A DNA stretch of 64,000 bases from an uncultured Clostridia bacterium (GCA_934271265.1 CAKQRE010000026.1:1-64000); one strand, 5' to 3'; shown: positions 1 through 9,433, counted from the first letter of the stretch. Made by a program: numbers and translations. The notes: a model not told the origin generated them from the letters alone.

Positions 1-81
1 GGACTAAGGGCGTACGATAAGTTATTGTTATGATAAACTCGCATGGGATAAACGGAGTTCTCGGAAAAAGGTGATGCTCGA

Positions 82-320
82 AGAGGAGAAAACGGACTCG
101 GAAAGCAGTTGTCTCCTCTTCGAAAAAGAAAGGCGGTTACCCGAAAGAATGCATTATGTTTGCGGAGAAAACGGACTCGGAAAGCAGTTGTTCCTTTTTC
201 GGAAAAAGAAAAGCGATTACCCGAAAGAATGCATTATGTTTACGGAGAAAACGGACTCGGAAAGCAGTTGTTCCTTCTTCGGAAAAAGAAAAGCGGTTAC
301 CCGAAAGAATGCATTATGTT
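82..320. repeat. 80-bp tandem repeat, three copies
   Basis: Three head-to-tail copies of a 79-80-bp unit lie at about 82-160, 161-240 and 241-320, differing at only a few positions; the block AACGGACTCGGAAAGCAG recurs at 91, 170 and 250 and GAATGCATTATG at 149, 229 and 309. A short fragment of a fourth unit follows at 321. The period is not a multiple of three, so the short open frames here shift frame from copy to copy and are not taken as genes. Confidence 0.9.
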
Positions 321-407
321 TGCAGAAAATATAACTTTTGACCTCTCGGCGGGATGCCCCCTTTTTGTCCTTCGGACATTTTTCCCGTTTCATCGGGAAA
401 ATTCACA

Positions 408-489
408 GGTCGGAATGACAAGAAAGGCGGGTCAGAATGACAAGAAAGGCAGAATGGGTCGGAATGACAGGAAAGACAGGTCAGAATGC
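408..489. repeat. short degenerate direct repeats (about 22 bp)
   Basis: The phrase GTCGGAATGACAAGAAAGG returns four times with small changes (about 409, 431, 458 and 480). It resembles the inner part of the REP-like element at 58952-59007 (ATCGGAATGACAAGGCAT), so it may be a decayed cluster of that family. A small T-rich/A-rich hairpin (TTTTCCCG/CGGGAAAA) precedes it at about 379-402. Confidence 0.7.
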
Positions 490-568
490 TAAGCCTATGG
501 TTTTACAAGACACGATCGAAAAAGAAAATGCCATGCGATTTAAGACTTTCTAAACTTTTCGGGGGATC

Positions 569-599
569 AAAAAAAAGGACCCGGATGATCCGGATCCTT
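569..599 (-). terminator. Rho-independent terminator of nifJ
   Basis: Read on the minus strand, an 11-bp stem (AAGGATCCGGA with TCCGGGTCCTT, one G-T pair) with a 3-base loop is followed directly by a run of T. It starts 25 bases after the nifJ stop codon. Confidence 0.9.
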
Positions 600-623
600 C
601 TTGAAACCCATAGGGGCTATCTT

Positions 624-3600
624 TTATTCTTTGCCGGCAAGTTTCTTGTATTTCGCAAGTCTTTCGCCGTTTTCTTCTTCCGCTTCTTCGAACAGCTTTT
701 CGGCAAGTTCGGGCTGCGCTTTCTTCAGCGAAGCATAGCGGTTTTCGCCGAGGATGAACGACTGATAGCTTTCCGTCGGGTCTTTGCTGTCGAGCGTGAA
801 CGGATTCGTTTCCGTTCCGACCTTTTCGGGATTGTATCTGTAAAGGTGCCAGTAACCGGCGTCTACGGCTTTCTTTTCTTCCGACTGAGAGTTCGTCATG
901 TTAATGCCGTGGTTGATGCAGGGTGCATAGCAGATGATAAGCGAAGGTCCGTCGTAAGCTTCCGCTTCGGTGATCGCGTTCAGGAACTGCTGTTTGTTCG
1001 AACCCATCGCGCACTGCGCAACGTAAACGTAACCGTAGCTCATCGCCATCATGCCGAGGTCTTTCTTCTTGATCCTCTTACCGCCCGCGGCGAATTTCGC
1101 AACCGCGCCCGTCGGGGTGGATTTGCTTGCCTGTCCGCCGGTGTTGGAGTAAACTTCGGTATCCACGACGAGAACGTTCACGTCTTCGCCCTGAGCGAGC
1201 ACGTGGTCGAGACCGCCGTAACCGATATCGTATGCCCAACCGTCGCCGCCGAAGATCCAGATGGACTTCTTGATGATGCAGTCTTTCGCGCCTTCGATCT
1301 CTTTCAGAACGGTTTTCAGTTCGCCCGTAGCGTTTTTGATCGAGGAAGCGAGCGTTTCTTCAAGCGTTTTCGCAACGGCTTTGGTGATATCCGCGCTCTT
1401 CTTGTTTTCAAGCCAGGTCTTGAAGGCTTCCGCCGTTTTACCCTTTGCACCGAGTTCGAGCGCCTTGGTCATCAGATCGCCGAGTTTCGCTCTTCTCTGC
1501 GCATAAGCGAGGTTGAAGCCGAAACCGTATTCCGCGTTGTCTTCGAACAAGCTGTTCGCCCAGGCGGGACCTTTGCCTTCTTCGTTCTTGGTGTAGGGGC
1601 ACGTCGGGGAAGAACCGCCGTAGATGGAGGAGCAACCGGTAGCGTTCGCAACGACCATTCTGTCGCCGAACATCTGCGTGATCACTTTGATATAAGGCGT
1701 TTCGCCGCAACCGGCGCATGCGCCGGAGAACTCGAACAAAGGCTGTTTGAACTGAGAGCCCTTGACGGTCGTCGGCTTGAACACGGACGTATCGACCTTG
1801 GGAAGCTGTTTGCTGAATTCGTAGTTGGCGGTTTCGTCCGCAACGACGCTTTCGAGCGTGACCATTTTAAGCGCTTTCTTTTCTTCTTTCGTGGGGCAGA
1901 TGTTTACGCAGACGCCGCAACCCATACAGTCGAGCGGGCTGACCTGCATTCTGAACGAATAGCCCTTCATGCCGATCGCTGCTTTCGTGGCGAACGTTGC
2001 GGGGACTTCCGTGCCGTCTTTTACGAGAACCGGACGGATCGTCGCGTGCGGGCAGACGAAAGCGCACTGGTTACACTGGATACAATTTTCCGCATCCCAT
2101 GCGGGGATCTTGACCGCAACGCCTCTCTTTTCGAACTGCGTCGTTCCGGTGGGAACGCTGCCGTCCGCATTGAAAGCGGAAGAGGGAAGTTTGTTGCCTT
2201 CGAGAGCAAGGATGGGGTGAATGACCTCGCGGAAATATTTATCGTCCGCAAGTTTAAGCGGAGCGGCGCCCGTCGTGGCGTCTGCCCACGAAGCGGGAAC
2301 TTCGATCTCCACGAGTTCGGAAGAAGCCTTGTCGATCGCGGCATAGTTCATGTTGACGACCGCGTCGCCCTTCTTTCCGTAGGATTTTTTCACGTACTGT
2401 TTCATCCAGTCTTCCGCTTCCGCGTAAGGCATGATCTCGGGGTTGATCTTGAAGAACGCCGCCTGCATGATGGCGTTCGTTCTGCCGCCGAGCCCGATCC
2501 CCTGAGCGATTTTGATCGCGTCGATCACATACAGTTTCGCATGCTTTTTCGCAAGGAGACGTTTCATGGACGCGGGCAGATTTTCGCCGAGGGCTTCCGC
2601 CGTGCTCCATTCGCAGTTCAGAAGGAATTTGCCCCCTTCTTTCAGATCGGTCACCATGTCGTAACGGGTCACGTACGAGGGCTGCGAGCAGGCGATGAAG
2701 TCCGCCGCGTCGATCAGATAAGAAGACTGAATGGGCGTTTTGCCGAAACGAAGGTGAGATACGGTGATACCGCCCGATTTCTTGGAGTCATAGAAGAAAT
2801 ACCCCTGAGCATACATGTCGGTATGGTCGCCGATGATCTTGATGGAGTTCTTGTTCGCGCCGACCGTACCGTCGGAGCCGAGACCGTAGAACTTGCAGCT
2901 GATCGTCCCTTCGGGAGCGGCGTTATATTGTTCGGAGAAGTCGAGCGAAGTGTTCGTAAGATCGTCGTAAATACCGATCGTGAAGTGGTTCTTCGGCTTT
3001 TCCTGTTCGAGGTTTTTGTAAACGGCGTAGACCATCGAGGGGTTGAATTCCTTCGATCCGAGACCGTATCTGCCGCCGACGACGGTGATTCTCTTCTTGT
3101 TTTCGAACAATGCGCTGCAAACGTCGAGGTAAAGGGGTTCGCCGAGCGAGCCGGGTTCCTTCGTCCTGTCGAGCACGGCGATCTTCTTCGTCGTTTTGGG
3201 AAGAGCCTTGATGAATGCCTTCGTGGCGAAAGGTCTGTACAGTCTGACTTTCAGAACGCCGACTTTATGACCTTCTTTGTTCATTCTGGCGATCGTCTCT
3301 TCGATCGCTTCCGCGCCGCTGCCCATGATCACGATGACGTTTTCCGCGTCGGGCGCGCCCACGTAGTCGAACAGGTGGTAGCTTCTGCCGGTCAGGGCGG
3401 AAACCTTATCCATCATCTTCTGCACGATGGCGGGGGTAGCTTCGTAATACTTGTTAGCCGTTTCTCTGTTCTGGAAATAAGTATCGCTGTTCTGCGCGGT
3501 ACCTTTCTGGATCGGGTGATCGGGGTTAAGCGCTCTCGCTCTGAAATCCTCGATATCCTTCATGTCCACGAGCTTCTTCATGTCTTCGTAATCGATCGCT

Positions 3601-4145
3601 TCGATCTTGGAGACTTCGTGGCTCGTTCTGAACCCGTCGAAGAAGTGCAGGAAAGGCACTTTCGCTTTCAGCGTGGAAAGGTGAGCGACGAGGGCAAGAT
3701 CCATGACTTCCTGTACGGAGTTGGAAGCAAGCATGGCAAAACCTGTCTGACGGCAAGCCATAACGTCGGAATGATCGCCGAAAATGTTCAGCGAGTGCGC
3801 CGCAAGAGCTCTCGCGCTGACGTGGAATACGCAGGGAAGCAGTTCGCCCGAGATCTTGTACATATTCGGGATCATCAGGAGAAGCCCCTGGGATGCGGTG
3901 TAGGTCACCGTGAGCGCGCCTGCGCTTAAAGAACCGTGAACGGCACCCGCCGCGCCCGCTTCGGATTGCATTTCCGCAAGACGAAGTTTCTGCCCGAACA
4001 TGTTCGTTCTGCCGGCGGTCGCCCATTCGTCCGCTACTTCCGCCATCGGAGAAGAGGGGGTAATCGGGTAAATCGCCGCTACTTCCGAGAACGCGTACGC
4101 AACGTGGCTCGCAGCGGTGTTACCGTCGATCGTCATGATTTTCAT
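624..4145 (-). CDS. nifJ: pyruvate:ferredoxin (flavodoxin) oxidoreductase
   Basis: Homodimeric-type PFOR of 1173 residues, the usual full length. It oxidises pyruvate with CoA to acetyl-CoA and CO2 and reduces ferredoxin, the central step of anaerobic fermentation; cytosolic. Seen in order: the N-terminal pyruvate-binding part starting with the ITPSSPM stretch near residue 30, two 4Fe-4S ferredoxin motifs (CIQCNQCAFVCP near 688 and CMGCGVCVNICP near 740), the CAGCGETPY motif near 810 that binds the third cluster, and the thiamine diphosphate motif GGDGWAYDIGYGG near 967 with a downstream SNTGGQ. The ATG at 4145 has GGAGG ten bases upstream. Single-gene transcript with its own promoter (4273-4301) and terminator (569-599). 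Very secure. Confidence 0.98.
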   Translation of the reverse strand: MKIMTIDGNTAASHVAYAFSEVAAIYPITPSSPMAEVADEWATAGRTNMFGQKLRLAEMQSEAGAAGAVHGSLSAGALTVTYTASQGLLLMIPNMYKISGELLPCVFHVSARALAAHSLNIFGDHSDVMACRQTGFAMLASNSVQEVMDLALVAHLSTLKAKVPFLHFFDGFRTSHEVSKIEAIDYEDMKKLVDMKDIEDFRARALNPDHPIQKGTAQNSDTYFQNRETANKYYEATPAIVQKMMDKVSALTGRSYHLFDYVGAPDAENVIVIMGSGAEAIEETIARMNKEGHKVGVLKVRLYRPFATKAFIKALPKTTKKIAVLDRTKEPGSLGEPLYLDVCSALFENKKRITVVGGRYGLGSKEFNPSMVYAVYKNLEQEKPKNHFTIGIYDDLTNTSLDFSEQYNAAPEGTISCKFYGLGSDGTVGANKNSIKIIGDHTDMYAQGYFFYDSKKSGGITVSHLRFGKTPIQSSYLIDAADFIACSQPSYVTRYDMVTDLKEGGKFLLNCEWSTAEALGENLPASMKRLLAKKHAKLYVIDAIKIAQGIGLGGRTNAIMQAAFFKINPEIMPYAEAEDWMKQYVKKSYGKKGDAVVNMNYAAIDKASSELVEIEVPASWADATTGAAPLKLADDKYFREVIHPILALEGNKLPSSAFNADGSVPTGTTQFEKRGVAVKIPAWDAENCIQCNQCAFVCPHATIRPVLVKDGTEVPATFATKAAIGMKGYSFRMQVSPLDCMGCGVCVNICPTKEEKKALKMVTLESVVADETANYEFSKQLPKVDTSVFKPTTVKGSQFKQPLFEFSGACAGCGETPYIKVITQMFGDRMVVANATGCSSIYGGSSPTCPYTKNEEGKGPAWANSLFEDNAEYGFGFNLAYAQRRAKLGDLMTKALELGAKGKTAEAFKTWLENKKSADITKAVAKTLEETLASSIKNATGELKTVLKEIEGAKDCIIKKSIWIFGGDGWAYDIGYGGLDHVLAQGEDVNVLVVDTEVYSNTGGQASKSTPTGAVAKFAAGGKRIKKKDLGMMAMSYGYVYVAQCAMGSNKQQFLNAITEAEAYDGPSLIICYAPCINHGINMTNSQSEEKKAVDAGYWHLYRYNPEKVGTETNPFTLDSKDPTESYQSFILGENRYASLKKAQPELAEKLFEEAEEENGERLAKYKKLAGKE

Positions 4146-4272
4146 AATCTGAAAACCTCCGTATAATAATATAGATTTTTATCTGAAAACGCGCAAAAAC
4201 GCCGCCGGGCGGAATCAACCGCGGGGGTCTTGCGCAAAGATGATCGCGATTTTTGTCGGATCAACCTTATAT

Positions 4273-4301
4273 ATTATAACGCAAGCGTCGGGTTAAGTCA
4301 A
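4273..4301 (-). promoter_or_regulatory. sigma-A promoter of nifJ
   Basis: On the minus strand TTGACT, 17 bases, TATAAT. It predicts a leader of about 120 bases before nifJ. I see no recognised riboswitch in that leader. The rest of 4302-4463 is AT-rich and holds no feature I can name. Confidence 0.85.
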
Positions 4302-4463
4302 TAACTTTGGTAAATTTAAGGTGAAAAATCGGGAAAATAATCGTTTAAACCCGTTGTCTGTCTTCAAAATGCCGTTTTTTCGGCTGTTTTCGGGAAACGA
4401 GCGGTTCTTTTCGTGTTTTTTTGCCGAAAAGAAAAGGGAAATACGGGAAGACGGACAGATTAA

Positions 4464-4492
4464 TTGCGTTTTTGCAAAAAGTATGATAAAAT
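4464..4492 (+). promoter_or_regulatory. sigma-A promoter for the membrane-protein gene at 4586
   Basis: TTGCGT, 17 bases, TAAAAT, placed about 95 bases before the ATG. Divergent from the nifJ promoter. Confidence 0.6.
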
Positions 4493-4585
4493 GGTAACGT
4501 GAAAGTTTATGCCGTCCGTTTTTTTGGGGTGAAAAGCCTTTTATCGGAAACGCGGCGGAGAAAAAACGATCGAAAGGAGAATACT

Positions 4586-5092
4586 ATGAGTAAAAAACCT
4601 GTCGGGAAAAGATTTGCCTATGCGGCGCTTTTCATCGCGCTTGCCGTCGTGATCTGCGCCGTGGTCGGACTGATCCTCGCCGCAAACAACGTGTTCGATA
4701 TCAACCCCTTCCGTCTGTTCTTTATCATTCTTACGGTCGGGATCGGCCTTGCGCTTCTTGTGTACGGCGCCGTGACGAAGGGCGGCTACGAGATCGCCGT
4801 TTCGTCGATCGTGCTGATCGTCGGCATCACGCTGATCATGATCGGTATGAAGTGGTGGATCATTCTCATCGTGGATATCGCGCTTGTTCTGATCGCACTG
4901 ATTGCTCTTCTCCTCATGAAAACGGATCGGCTGTATGTCGAACGTACGGATGAAAAAGCGGATTACAAACCCTATACCGAACAGCTTGCCGAAAGAAAGG
5001 CAAAGGAAGAGGAAGAGGAGAAAAACAGGGTTCTGCCCGAAATCAAATCTTTTGCGCCCGGTGCGGACAAAGACAAAGAAGAAAATAAATGA
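4586..5092 (+). CDS. hypothetical four-helix membrane protein
   Basis: 168 residues, not recognised as a named family. The first about 115 residues form four strongly hydrophobic helices (about 11-33, 41-62, 68-88 and 91-115), joined by very short loops; the C-terminal about 50 residues are highly charged (a run of lysine and glutamate) and probably cytosolic. The start at 4586 is chosen because AAAGGAG lies seven bases upstream; a GTG start further up at 4499 would add 29 residues without a ribosome site. Stands alone between nifJ and pncB. Function unknown. Confidence 0.8.
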   Translation: MSKKPVGKRFAYAALFIALAVVICAVVGLILAANNVFDINPFRLFFIILTVGIGLALLVYGAVTKGGYEIAVSSIVLIVGITLIMIGMKWWIILIVDIALVLIALIALLLMKTDRLYVERTDEKADYKPYTEQLAERKAKEEEEEKNRVLPEIKSFAPGADKDKEENK

Positions 5093-5100
5093 TTGACCGA

Positions 5101-5114
5101 TAAACGGCTTATAG
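5101..5114 (-). repeat. 14-mer motif copy (CTATAAGCCGTTTA)
   Basis: Exact match to TATAAGNCGWTWA, intergenic, 9 bases after the stop of the membrane-protein gene. Flanks extend it to a dyad, GGCTATAAGCC. Confidence 0.75.
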
Positions 5115-5200
5115 CCCGTTTTTACGGAAAACTTATCATAACGCCGCATGCGTGCGCCCGCGGTGATTTTAAGCGCGGTGAAAAATAAGGAAAGACAGAA

Positions 5201-6649
5201 ATGGAAACGAAACGCAATCTCACTTTGCTTACCGACCTTTACGAACTCACGATGATGAACGGCTATTTCCTCGAAGGGAAAAAAGACGAGATCGCCGTGT
5301 TCGACGTATTTTTCAGACAGAACGAACTGATCACCTATTCCGTAGCCGCAGGGCTCGAACAGGCGATCGATTACGTGCTGAACCTTTCGTTCGGAGAGGA
5401 CGAGATCTCTTATCTTCGCAGTCTCGGCATTTTCGACGAAGGTTTTCTTGCTTATCTTGCCGACCTTCGGTTTACCGGCGATATCTATTCGGTGCCGGAG
5501 GGAACGCTCGTTTTTCCGAAAGAGCCGATTTTAACGGTGCGCGCTCCCGTCATGCAGGCGCAGCTCGTGGAAACGGCGATCCTGAACATTCTCAATCATC
5601 AGACGCTTATCGCTACGAAAGCGGCGAAAGTTCGTTACGCCGCGAAGGACGATAACGTGATGGAATTCGGCCTCCGCCGCGCGCAGGGACCGGACGCGGG
5701 CATTTACGGCGCCCGCGCGGCGATCATCGGCGGGTGCAATTCCACGTCGGACGTGCTTGCCGGACAGATGTTCGATATTCCCGTTTCGGGAACGCACGCG
5801 CACAGCTGGGTGATGAATTTCCCGAGCGAGATCGAGGCTTTCCGCGCTTATGCGAGGGTATATCCCGATTGCGCTCTTCTGCTTGTCGATACGTACGACA
5901 CGTTGAAAAGCGGCGTTCCGAACGCCATCAAAGTGTTTGACGAAATGCGCGCCGAAGGCAAAAAGCCTCTCGGGATCCGCATCGATTCCGGCGACCTTGC
6001 TTATCTAACCAAACGCGCGAGAAAAATGCTTGACGACGCCGGATATCCCGATACGATCATCTGCGCTTCGGGCGATCTCGACGAAAGATTGATCCAGAGC
6101 CTGAAATTGCAGGGAGCATGCATCAACAGTTGGGGGATCGGTACGAAACTGATCACCAGTGCGGATATGCCTGCGCTCGGCGGCGTGTATAAGCTTGCCG
6201 CCGTGGAAGAGGACGGGAAACTGGTTCCGAAAATCAAGGTTTCCGACAATACGGCAAAGATCACGAATCCCGGATTCAAAACGATTTATCGTATATACGA
6301 CGGCGCGACGGGCAAGGCGGAAGCGGACGTGGTGGCTCTTCGCGGAGAGAAGATCGATTTCTCGAAACCGCTCACTCTGTATCATCCCGTGGAACGGTGG
6401 AAGAAGATCACGTTCGAGAACTACACCGTGAAAGAGCTTCCCGTTACGATCGTGAAGGACGGAAAACTCGTTTACGACATGCCGACGCTGAAAGAGATCT
6501 CGGCATACGCGAAAGTGGAAAAGGAGTCTTTCTGGGACGAGTACAAGCGCCTCGATCAGCCGCACATTTATAAGGTCGATCTGTCCGACGAGCTTTATGC
6601 TTTGAAAACGGAAATGCTCGAGAAGATAAGAAGAGGAGAATCCCTCTGA
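5201..6649 (+). CDS. pncB: nicotinate phosphoribosyltransferase
   Basis: 482 residues, the normal length for the Bacillota form. It joins nicotinate to PRPP, driven by ATP, giving nicotinate mononucleotide in the Preiss-Handler route to NAD; cytosolic. Recognised by the N-terminal LLTDLYELTMMNGYF stretch, by SGTHAHSW near residue 200 (the first histidine matches the phosphorylated one of the family), and by GIRIDSGDLAYL near 260, a phosphate-binding segment. A purine-rich site (AAGGAAAG) precedes the ATG. First gene of a plus-strand run with lspA and the pseudouridine synthase; gap to lspA 76 bases. Confidence 0.96.
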   Translation: METKRNLTLLTDLYELTMMNGYFLEGKKDEIAVFDVFFRQNELITYSVAAGLEQAIDYVLNLSFGEDEISYLRSLGIFDEGFLAYLADLRFTGDIYSVPEGTLVFPKEPILTVRAPVMQAQLVETAILNILNHQTLIATKAAKVRYAAKDDNVMEFGLRRAQGPDAGIYGARAAIIGGCNSTSDVLAGQMFDIPVSGTHAHSWVMNFPSEIEAFRAYARVYPDCALLLVDTYDTLKSGVPNAIKVFDEMRAEGKKPLGIRIDSGDLAYLTKRARKMLDDAGYPDTIICASGDLDERLIQSLKLQGACINSWGIGTKLITSADMPALGGVYKLAAVEEDGKLVPKIKVSDNTAKITNPGFKTIYRIYDGATGKAEADVVALRGEKIDFSKPLTLYHPVERWKKITFENYTVKELPVTIVKDGKLVYDMPTLKEISAYAKVEKESFWDEYKRLDQPHIYKVDLSDELYALKTEMLEKIRRGESL

Positions 6650-6689
6650 AAAATTTTATCCGCCATACGGCAAATTGCCGGATATCGCC

Positions 6690-6703
6690 CTATAAGGCGT
6701 TTA
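6690..6703 (+). repeat. 14-mer motif copy (CTATAAGGCGTTTA)
   Basis: Intergenic, between pncB and lspA, 41 bases after the pncB stop. Confidence 0.7.
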
Positions 6704-6725
6704 ATGCGGAATTGCAGGAGTTATT

Positions 6726-7292
6726 ATGTGGTATGTGATCGTATTCGCCCTCGTGATCTTGCTCGATCAGGGTACAAAAATCTGGGCGGCGGCTTTTTCG
6801 GGTGCCGTAGGCAACGCGGGGGTGTCGAGCGTACATCTCGCCTGGGTCATTCCCGATTTTATCGAGATCTCCTATTGCGAAAACAGCAACGGATCGATGG
6901 GGCTGTTCGCGGGGATCCCGCACATTCAGACGATTTTCAAAATCTCGACCGTCGTTATTATCGCGGCGATCGTCGTTTATATGATCCTTTCCAAAAAGAA
7001 GAGATCGAAATGGCTTAACGTGACCCTCGCGCTCATTCTTTCCGGGGCGATCGGAAATTTTATCGACCGTATGACCTTAACTTACGTGCGCGACATGATC
7101 CACGTGATCATCGATTTCGGGAAAGGCGAGATTTTCCCCTATATCTTCAACGTGGCAGACATGGCTCTCGTCGTGGGGGCGATCATGCTGATCGTTCATC
7201 TTCTCTTCCTCGATAAAGACGCGCTCTTCCGTTCTCACAAAAAGGACGGGGACGAGAGCAAAGAAAAGAGCTCGTCCGCAGACGGAAAATGA
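6726..7292 (+). CDS. lspA: lipoprotein signal peptidase (signal peptidase II)
   Basis: 188 residues. Membrane aspartyl protease that removes signal peptides from prolipoproteins after lipid attachment. Four hydrophobic helices are visible, with the family marks: LDQGTK near residue 13, the N-x-G-x-x-G stretch near 54-59, GNFIDRM with Asp114 and FNVADMA with Asp145, the catalytic pair. The C-terminal about 20 residues are a charged tail (rich in Lys, Ser, Glu) beyond the usual end. AGGAG lies five bases before the ATG. Overlaps the next gene by four bases (ATGA). At least seven predicted lipoproteins in this window would be its substrates. Confidence 0.96.
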   Translation: MWYVIVFALVILLDQGTKIWAAAFSGAVGNAGVSSVHLAWVIPDFIEISYCENSNGSMGLFAGIPHIQTIFKISTVVIIAAIVVYMILSKKKRSKWLNVTLALILSGAIGNFIDRMTLTYVRDMIHVIIDFGKGEIFPYIFNVADMALVVGAIMLIVHLLFLDKDALFRSHKKDGDESKEKSSSADGK

Positions 7293-8314
7293 AGAACGAT
7301 CTGAAAACTACGGAAAATCAGATGCTTTCGTCCGATCTTTTTCCGGACGGGGAAGATCCGGCGGACGACGAGCTCTGCCCGCCGATCCCTGACGGCAGCG
7401 CGTGCGAACGCAGGACGTTTCCGGCGGAAGAAGCCGTCCGCCCGGACGTTTTTCTTGCGGAAAAACTCGGGAAAACGCGATCTGCGGTCAAAAAACTCAT
7501 CGACGACGGTTTCGTTACGGTCGGCGGCGTTCCCGTGAAGGCGGGGAGAACGATGAAAGCGGGCGAGGAGATCTCCGTGATCCTTCCCGCCGCGAAAAAG
7601 CTCGATCTCGAACCGGAAGACATCCCGATCGACATCGTTTATCAGGATTTCGACATTGCCGTGATCGACAAGCCGCAGGGGCTTACCGTGCACGCGGGCA
7701 ACGGAAACGAATCGCACACCCTCGTGAACGCTCTTTTGTATCGTCTCGATTCTTTAAGCGGGATCAACGGCGTGGTGAGACCGGGGATCGTTCATCGTAT
7801 CGATAAAGATACTTCCGGGTTGCTGGTCGTTGCGAAAAACGACGCCGCGCACCTTTCCCTTGCCGGTCAGATCCAGAATAAAACGTGCGCCCGCATCTAT
7901 CTTGCTCTTCTCGAGGGAAACGTAAAAGACGATTCGGGAACGATCGCGACGAACATCGGCAGAAGCGATAAAAACCGTACGATGATGGCGGTGGTCGAAC
8001 GGGGCAGAAGGGCGGTCACTCATTACGAGGTTCTCGAACGCTTCGGAAACTACACCCTCGTGCGGTTTCGCCTCGAAACGGGACGGACCCATCAGATCCG
8101 CGTTCACGCAAAGTATATCGGTCATCCCGTCGTGGGCGATCCGGTGTACGGATATAAAAATCAGAAATTCAGATTGAACGGGCAGCTGTTGCATGCCGAA
8201 ACCCTTTCGCTCGATCACCCCGTGACGGGGGAGAGAATGACTTTTCATGCGCCCCTTCCCGATTATTTTGAAAACGTTCTTATTTCGCTGCGTGCGAAGG
8301 AAGGACGTAAATAA
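7289..8314 (+). CDS. RluA-family 23S rRNA pseudouridine synthase (RluD-like)
   Basis: 341 residues. Converts uridines of 23S rRNA to pseudouridine. An S4 RNA-binding domain lies at about 51-100, then the catalytic domain with IVHRIDKDTSGLL near 167-179, whose Asp172 is the expected nucleophile, and FRLETGRTHQIRVH near 260. The first about 48 residues are an acidic extension ahead of S4 that is not typical; the ATG at 7289 sits inside the end of lspA in an ATGA overlap, which supports coupling and this start. The exact uridine targets cannot be read from sequence; RluD-type is most likely. Confidence 0.93.
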   Translation: MKNDLKTTENQMLSSDLFPDGEDPADDELCPPIPDGSACERRTFPAEEAVRPDVFLAEKLGKTRSAVKKLIDDGFVTVGGVPVKAGRTMKAGEEISVILPAAKKLDLEPEDIPIDIVYQDFDIAVIDKPQGLTVHAGNGNESHTLVNALLYRLDSLSGINGVVRPGIVHRIDKDTSGLLVVAKNDAAHLSLAGQIQNKTCARIYLALLEGNVKDDSGTIATNIGRSDKNRTMMAVVERGRRAVTHYEVLERFGNYTLVRFRLETGRTHQIRVHAKYIGHPVVGDPVYGYKNQKFRLNGQLLHAETLSLDHPVTGERMTFHAPLPDYFENVLISLRAKEGRK

Positions 8315-8318
8315 CAAC

Positions 8319-8332
8319 GTATAAGTCGTTTA
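8319..8332 (+). repeat. 14-mer motif copy (GTATAAGTCGTTTA)
   Basis: Intergenic, five bases after the stop codon of the pseudouridine synthase. Confidence 0.7.
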
Positions 8333-8383
8333 ATGACAATTTATGAAAATGCAAGGCGGAACATGACGCCGTAAGGAGAGAAA

Positions 8384-9328
8384 ATGAGGCTGATCAATGC
8401 GTTTAAAATAGCAGTGAACAATTACGCGCTCATCTTTAAAAATCTTGTATACAAAGTAATCGTGGTCCTTTTGTTCACGACGGTAGTCGGTCTGATCCTG
8501 AAAGTTCGGATCAAACCCGTTTACGAACAGTTTCGCCCCGTTCTCGCGGAGTTGAAAAAGATATTCCTGTCCCTTGCCGACGGCACGCTTTCGGCGCAGA
8601 CGGTCTCGCTGAAGTCGGCATTCGTCGCTTTTGTGGAATATCTTTCCGAAAACGTAGGCAGCATCGTTCTGACCGTTGCGATCGTCGTGATCGCTTTCTA
8701 TCTCTTCCGTTTCTTTTCCGGTGTGAGCGACGCCGTTCTGATGATCCTCGTCAACGACTATATGTCTTCGCTCTCCCGCATGAGATATCTTTCGGTCCTG
8801 GCGGAGAATCTGAAAAAAATACTTGTTTATCAGCTTATAGACGCTCTTATTTCTCTCGTGTGGGACGCGTTGATCGTCACCGTCGGCTATTTTCTCTTCA
8901 TCGGGGTTCTGGAGCTCGTGCCGCTTGTAAGCGTGTTCGTCACGGGAACGCTTTTTGTGTTTGCGTTTGCGGTAAAACAAACCTGTATGAGTCAGATCAT
9001 GGCGAATATCCTTATCGCGGGGGATAAACCGGCGGCTGCGATCGGGAAAGGGCTTCGTCTCGGCAAACAGAATTTTCTCCGCATGCTTTCCACGTATTTT
9101 ACGACTTCCGTCTTGCTGCTTTATCTCGGCATCACGGTTTCCCTGTTTACGGCGGGGATCGGCGATCTCATTTTGTTGCCGTTCGCTTCTTTGTTCATCG
9201 TTTGTCTCAAACAGGTGGATTATTTCGTGAATAACAAGAAGAAATACTTTATCGACTACGATACCATTATCGTGCCGAAGGAACTCAGAGAAAACGACGA
9301 GCAACTTTTAAGCGACGTGGATATCTGA
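8384..9328 (+). CDS. hypothetical polytopic membrane protein
   Basis: 314 residues with about six membrane helices: near 20-41, 88-112, a pair near 155-205 and a pair near 245-285. The overall pattern (long loops with amphipathic helices between helices 1 and 2) resembles uncharacterised membrane proteins of Clostridia; no motif gives a function. AAGGAG precedes the ATG by 8 bases. 69 bases after the pseudouridine synthase, possibly the last gene of that run. Confidence 0.8.
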   Translation: MRLINAFKIAVNNYALIFKNLVYKVIVVLLFTTVVGLILKVRIKPVYEQFRPVLAELKKIFLSLADGTLSAQTVSLKSAFVAFVEYLSENVGSIVLTVAIVVIAFYLFRFFSGVSDAVLMILVNDYMSSLSRMRYLSVLAENLKKILVYQLIDALISLVWDALIVTVGYFLFIGVLELVPLVSVFVTGTLFVFAFAVKQTCMSQIMANILIAGDKPAAAIGKGLRLGKQNFLRMLSTYFTTSVLLLYLGITVSLFTAGIGDLILLPFASLFIVCLKQVDYFVNNKKKYFIDYDTIIVPKELRENDEQLLSDVDI

Positions 9329-9405
9329 AAGATCGAAAAACGGCGTTTTACGGGAAAGTTTTTTTCATCTGAAATACATATTTGCATAAATTTTATTCAT
9401 TTTGC

Positions 9406-9433
9406 TTGATATTTGAAAATTTTGTGATATAAT
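9406..9433 (+). promoter_or_regulatory. sigma-A promoter for the gene at 9521
   Basis: TTGATA, 16 bases, TATAAT, in an AT-rich stretch. The leader ends in a small hairpin (GGGAG/CTCCC, about 9494-9508) just before the ribosome site. Confidence 0.7.

Noticed and set aside
82..320. CRISPR array
   Set aside because: Units are contiguous 80-bp repeats with no unique spacers, and there are no cas genes.
71..492. Short overlapping frames in the 80-bp tandem repeat
   Set aside because: The repeat period is out of frame, the same peptide appears in shifted frames, and no ribosome site precedes them.
486..3929. 1147-codon open frame on the plus strand opposite nifJ
   Set aside because: It is the shadow of the strongly coding nifJ frame; its translation is Arg/Phe/Val-rich without motifs and has no ribosome site.
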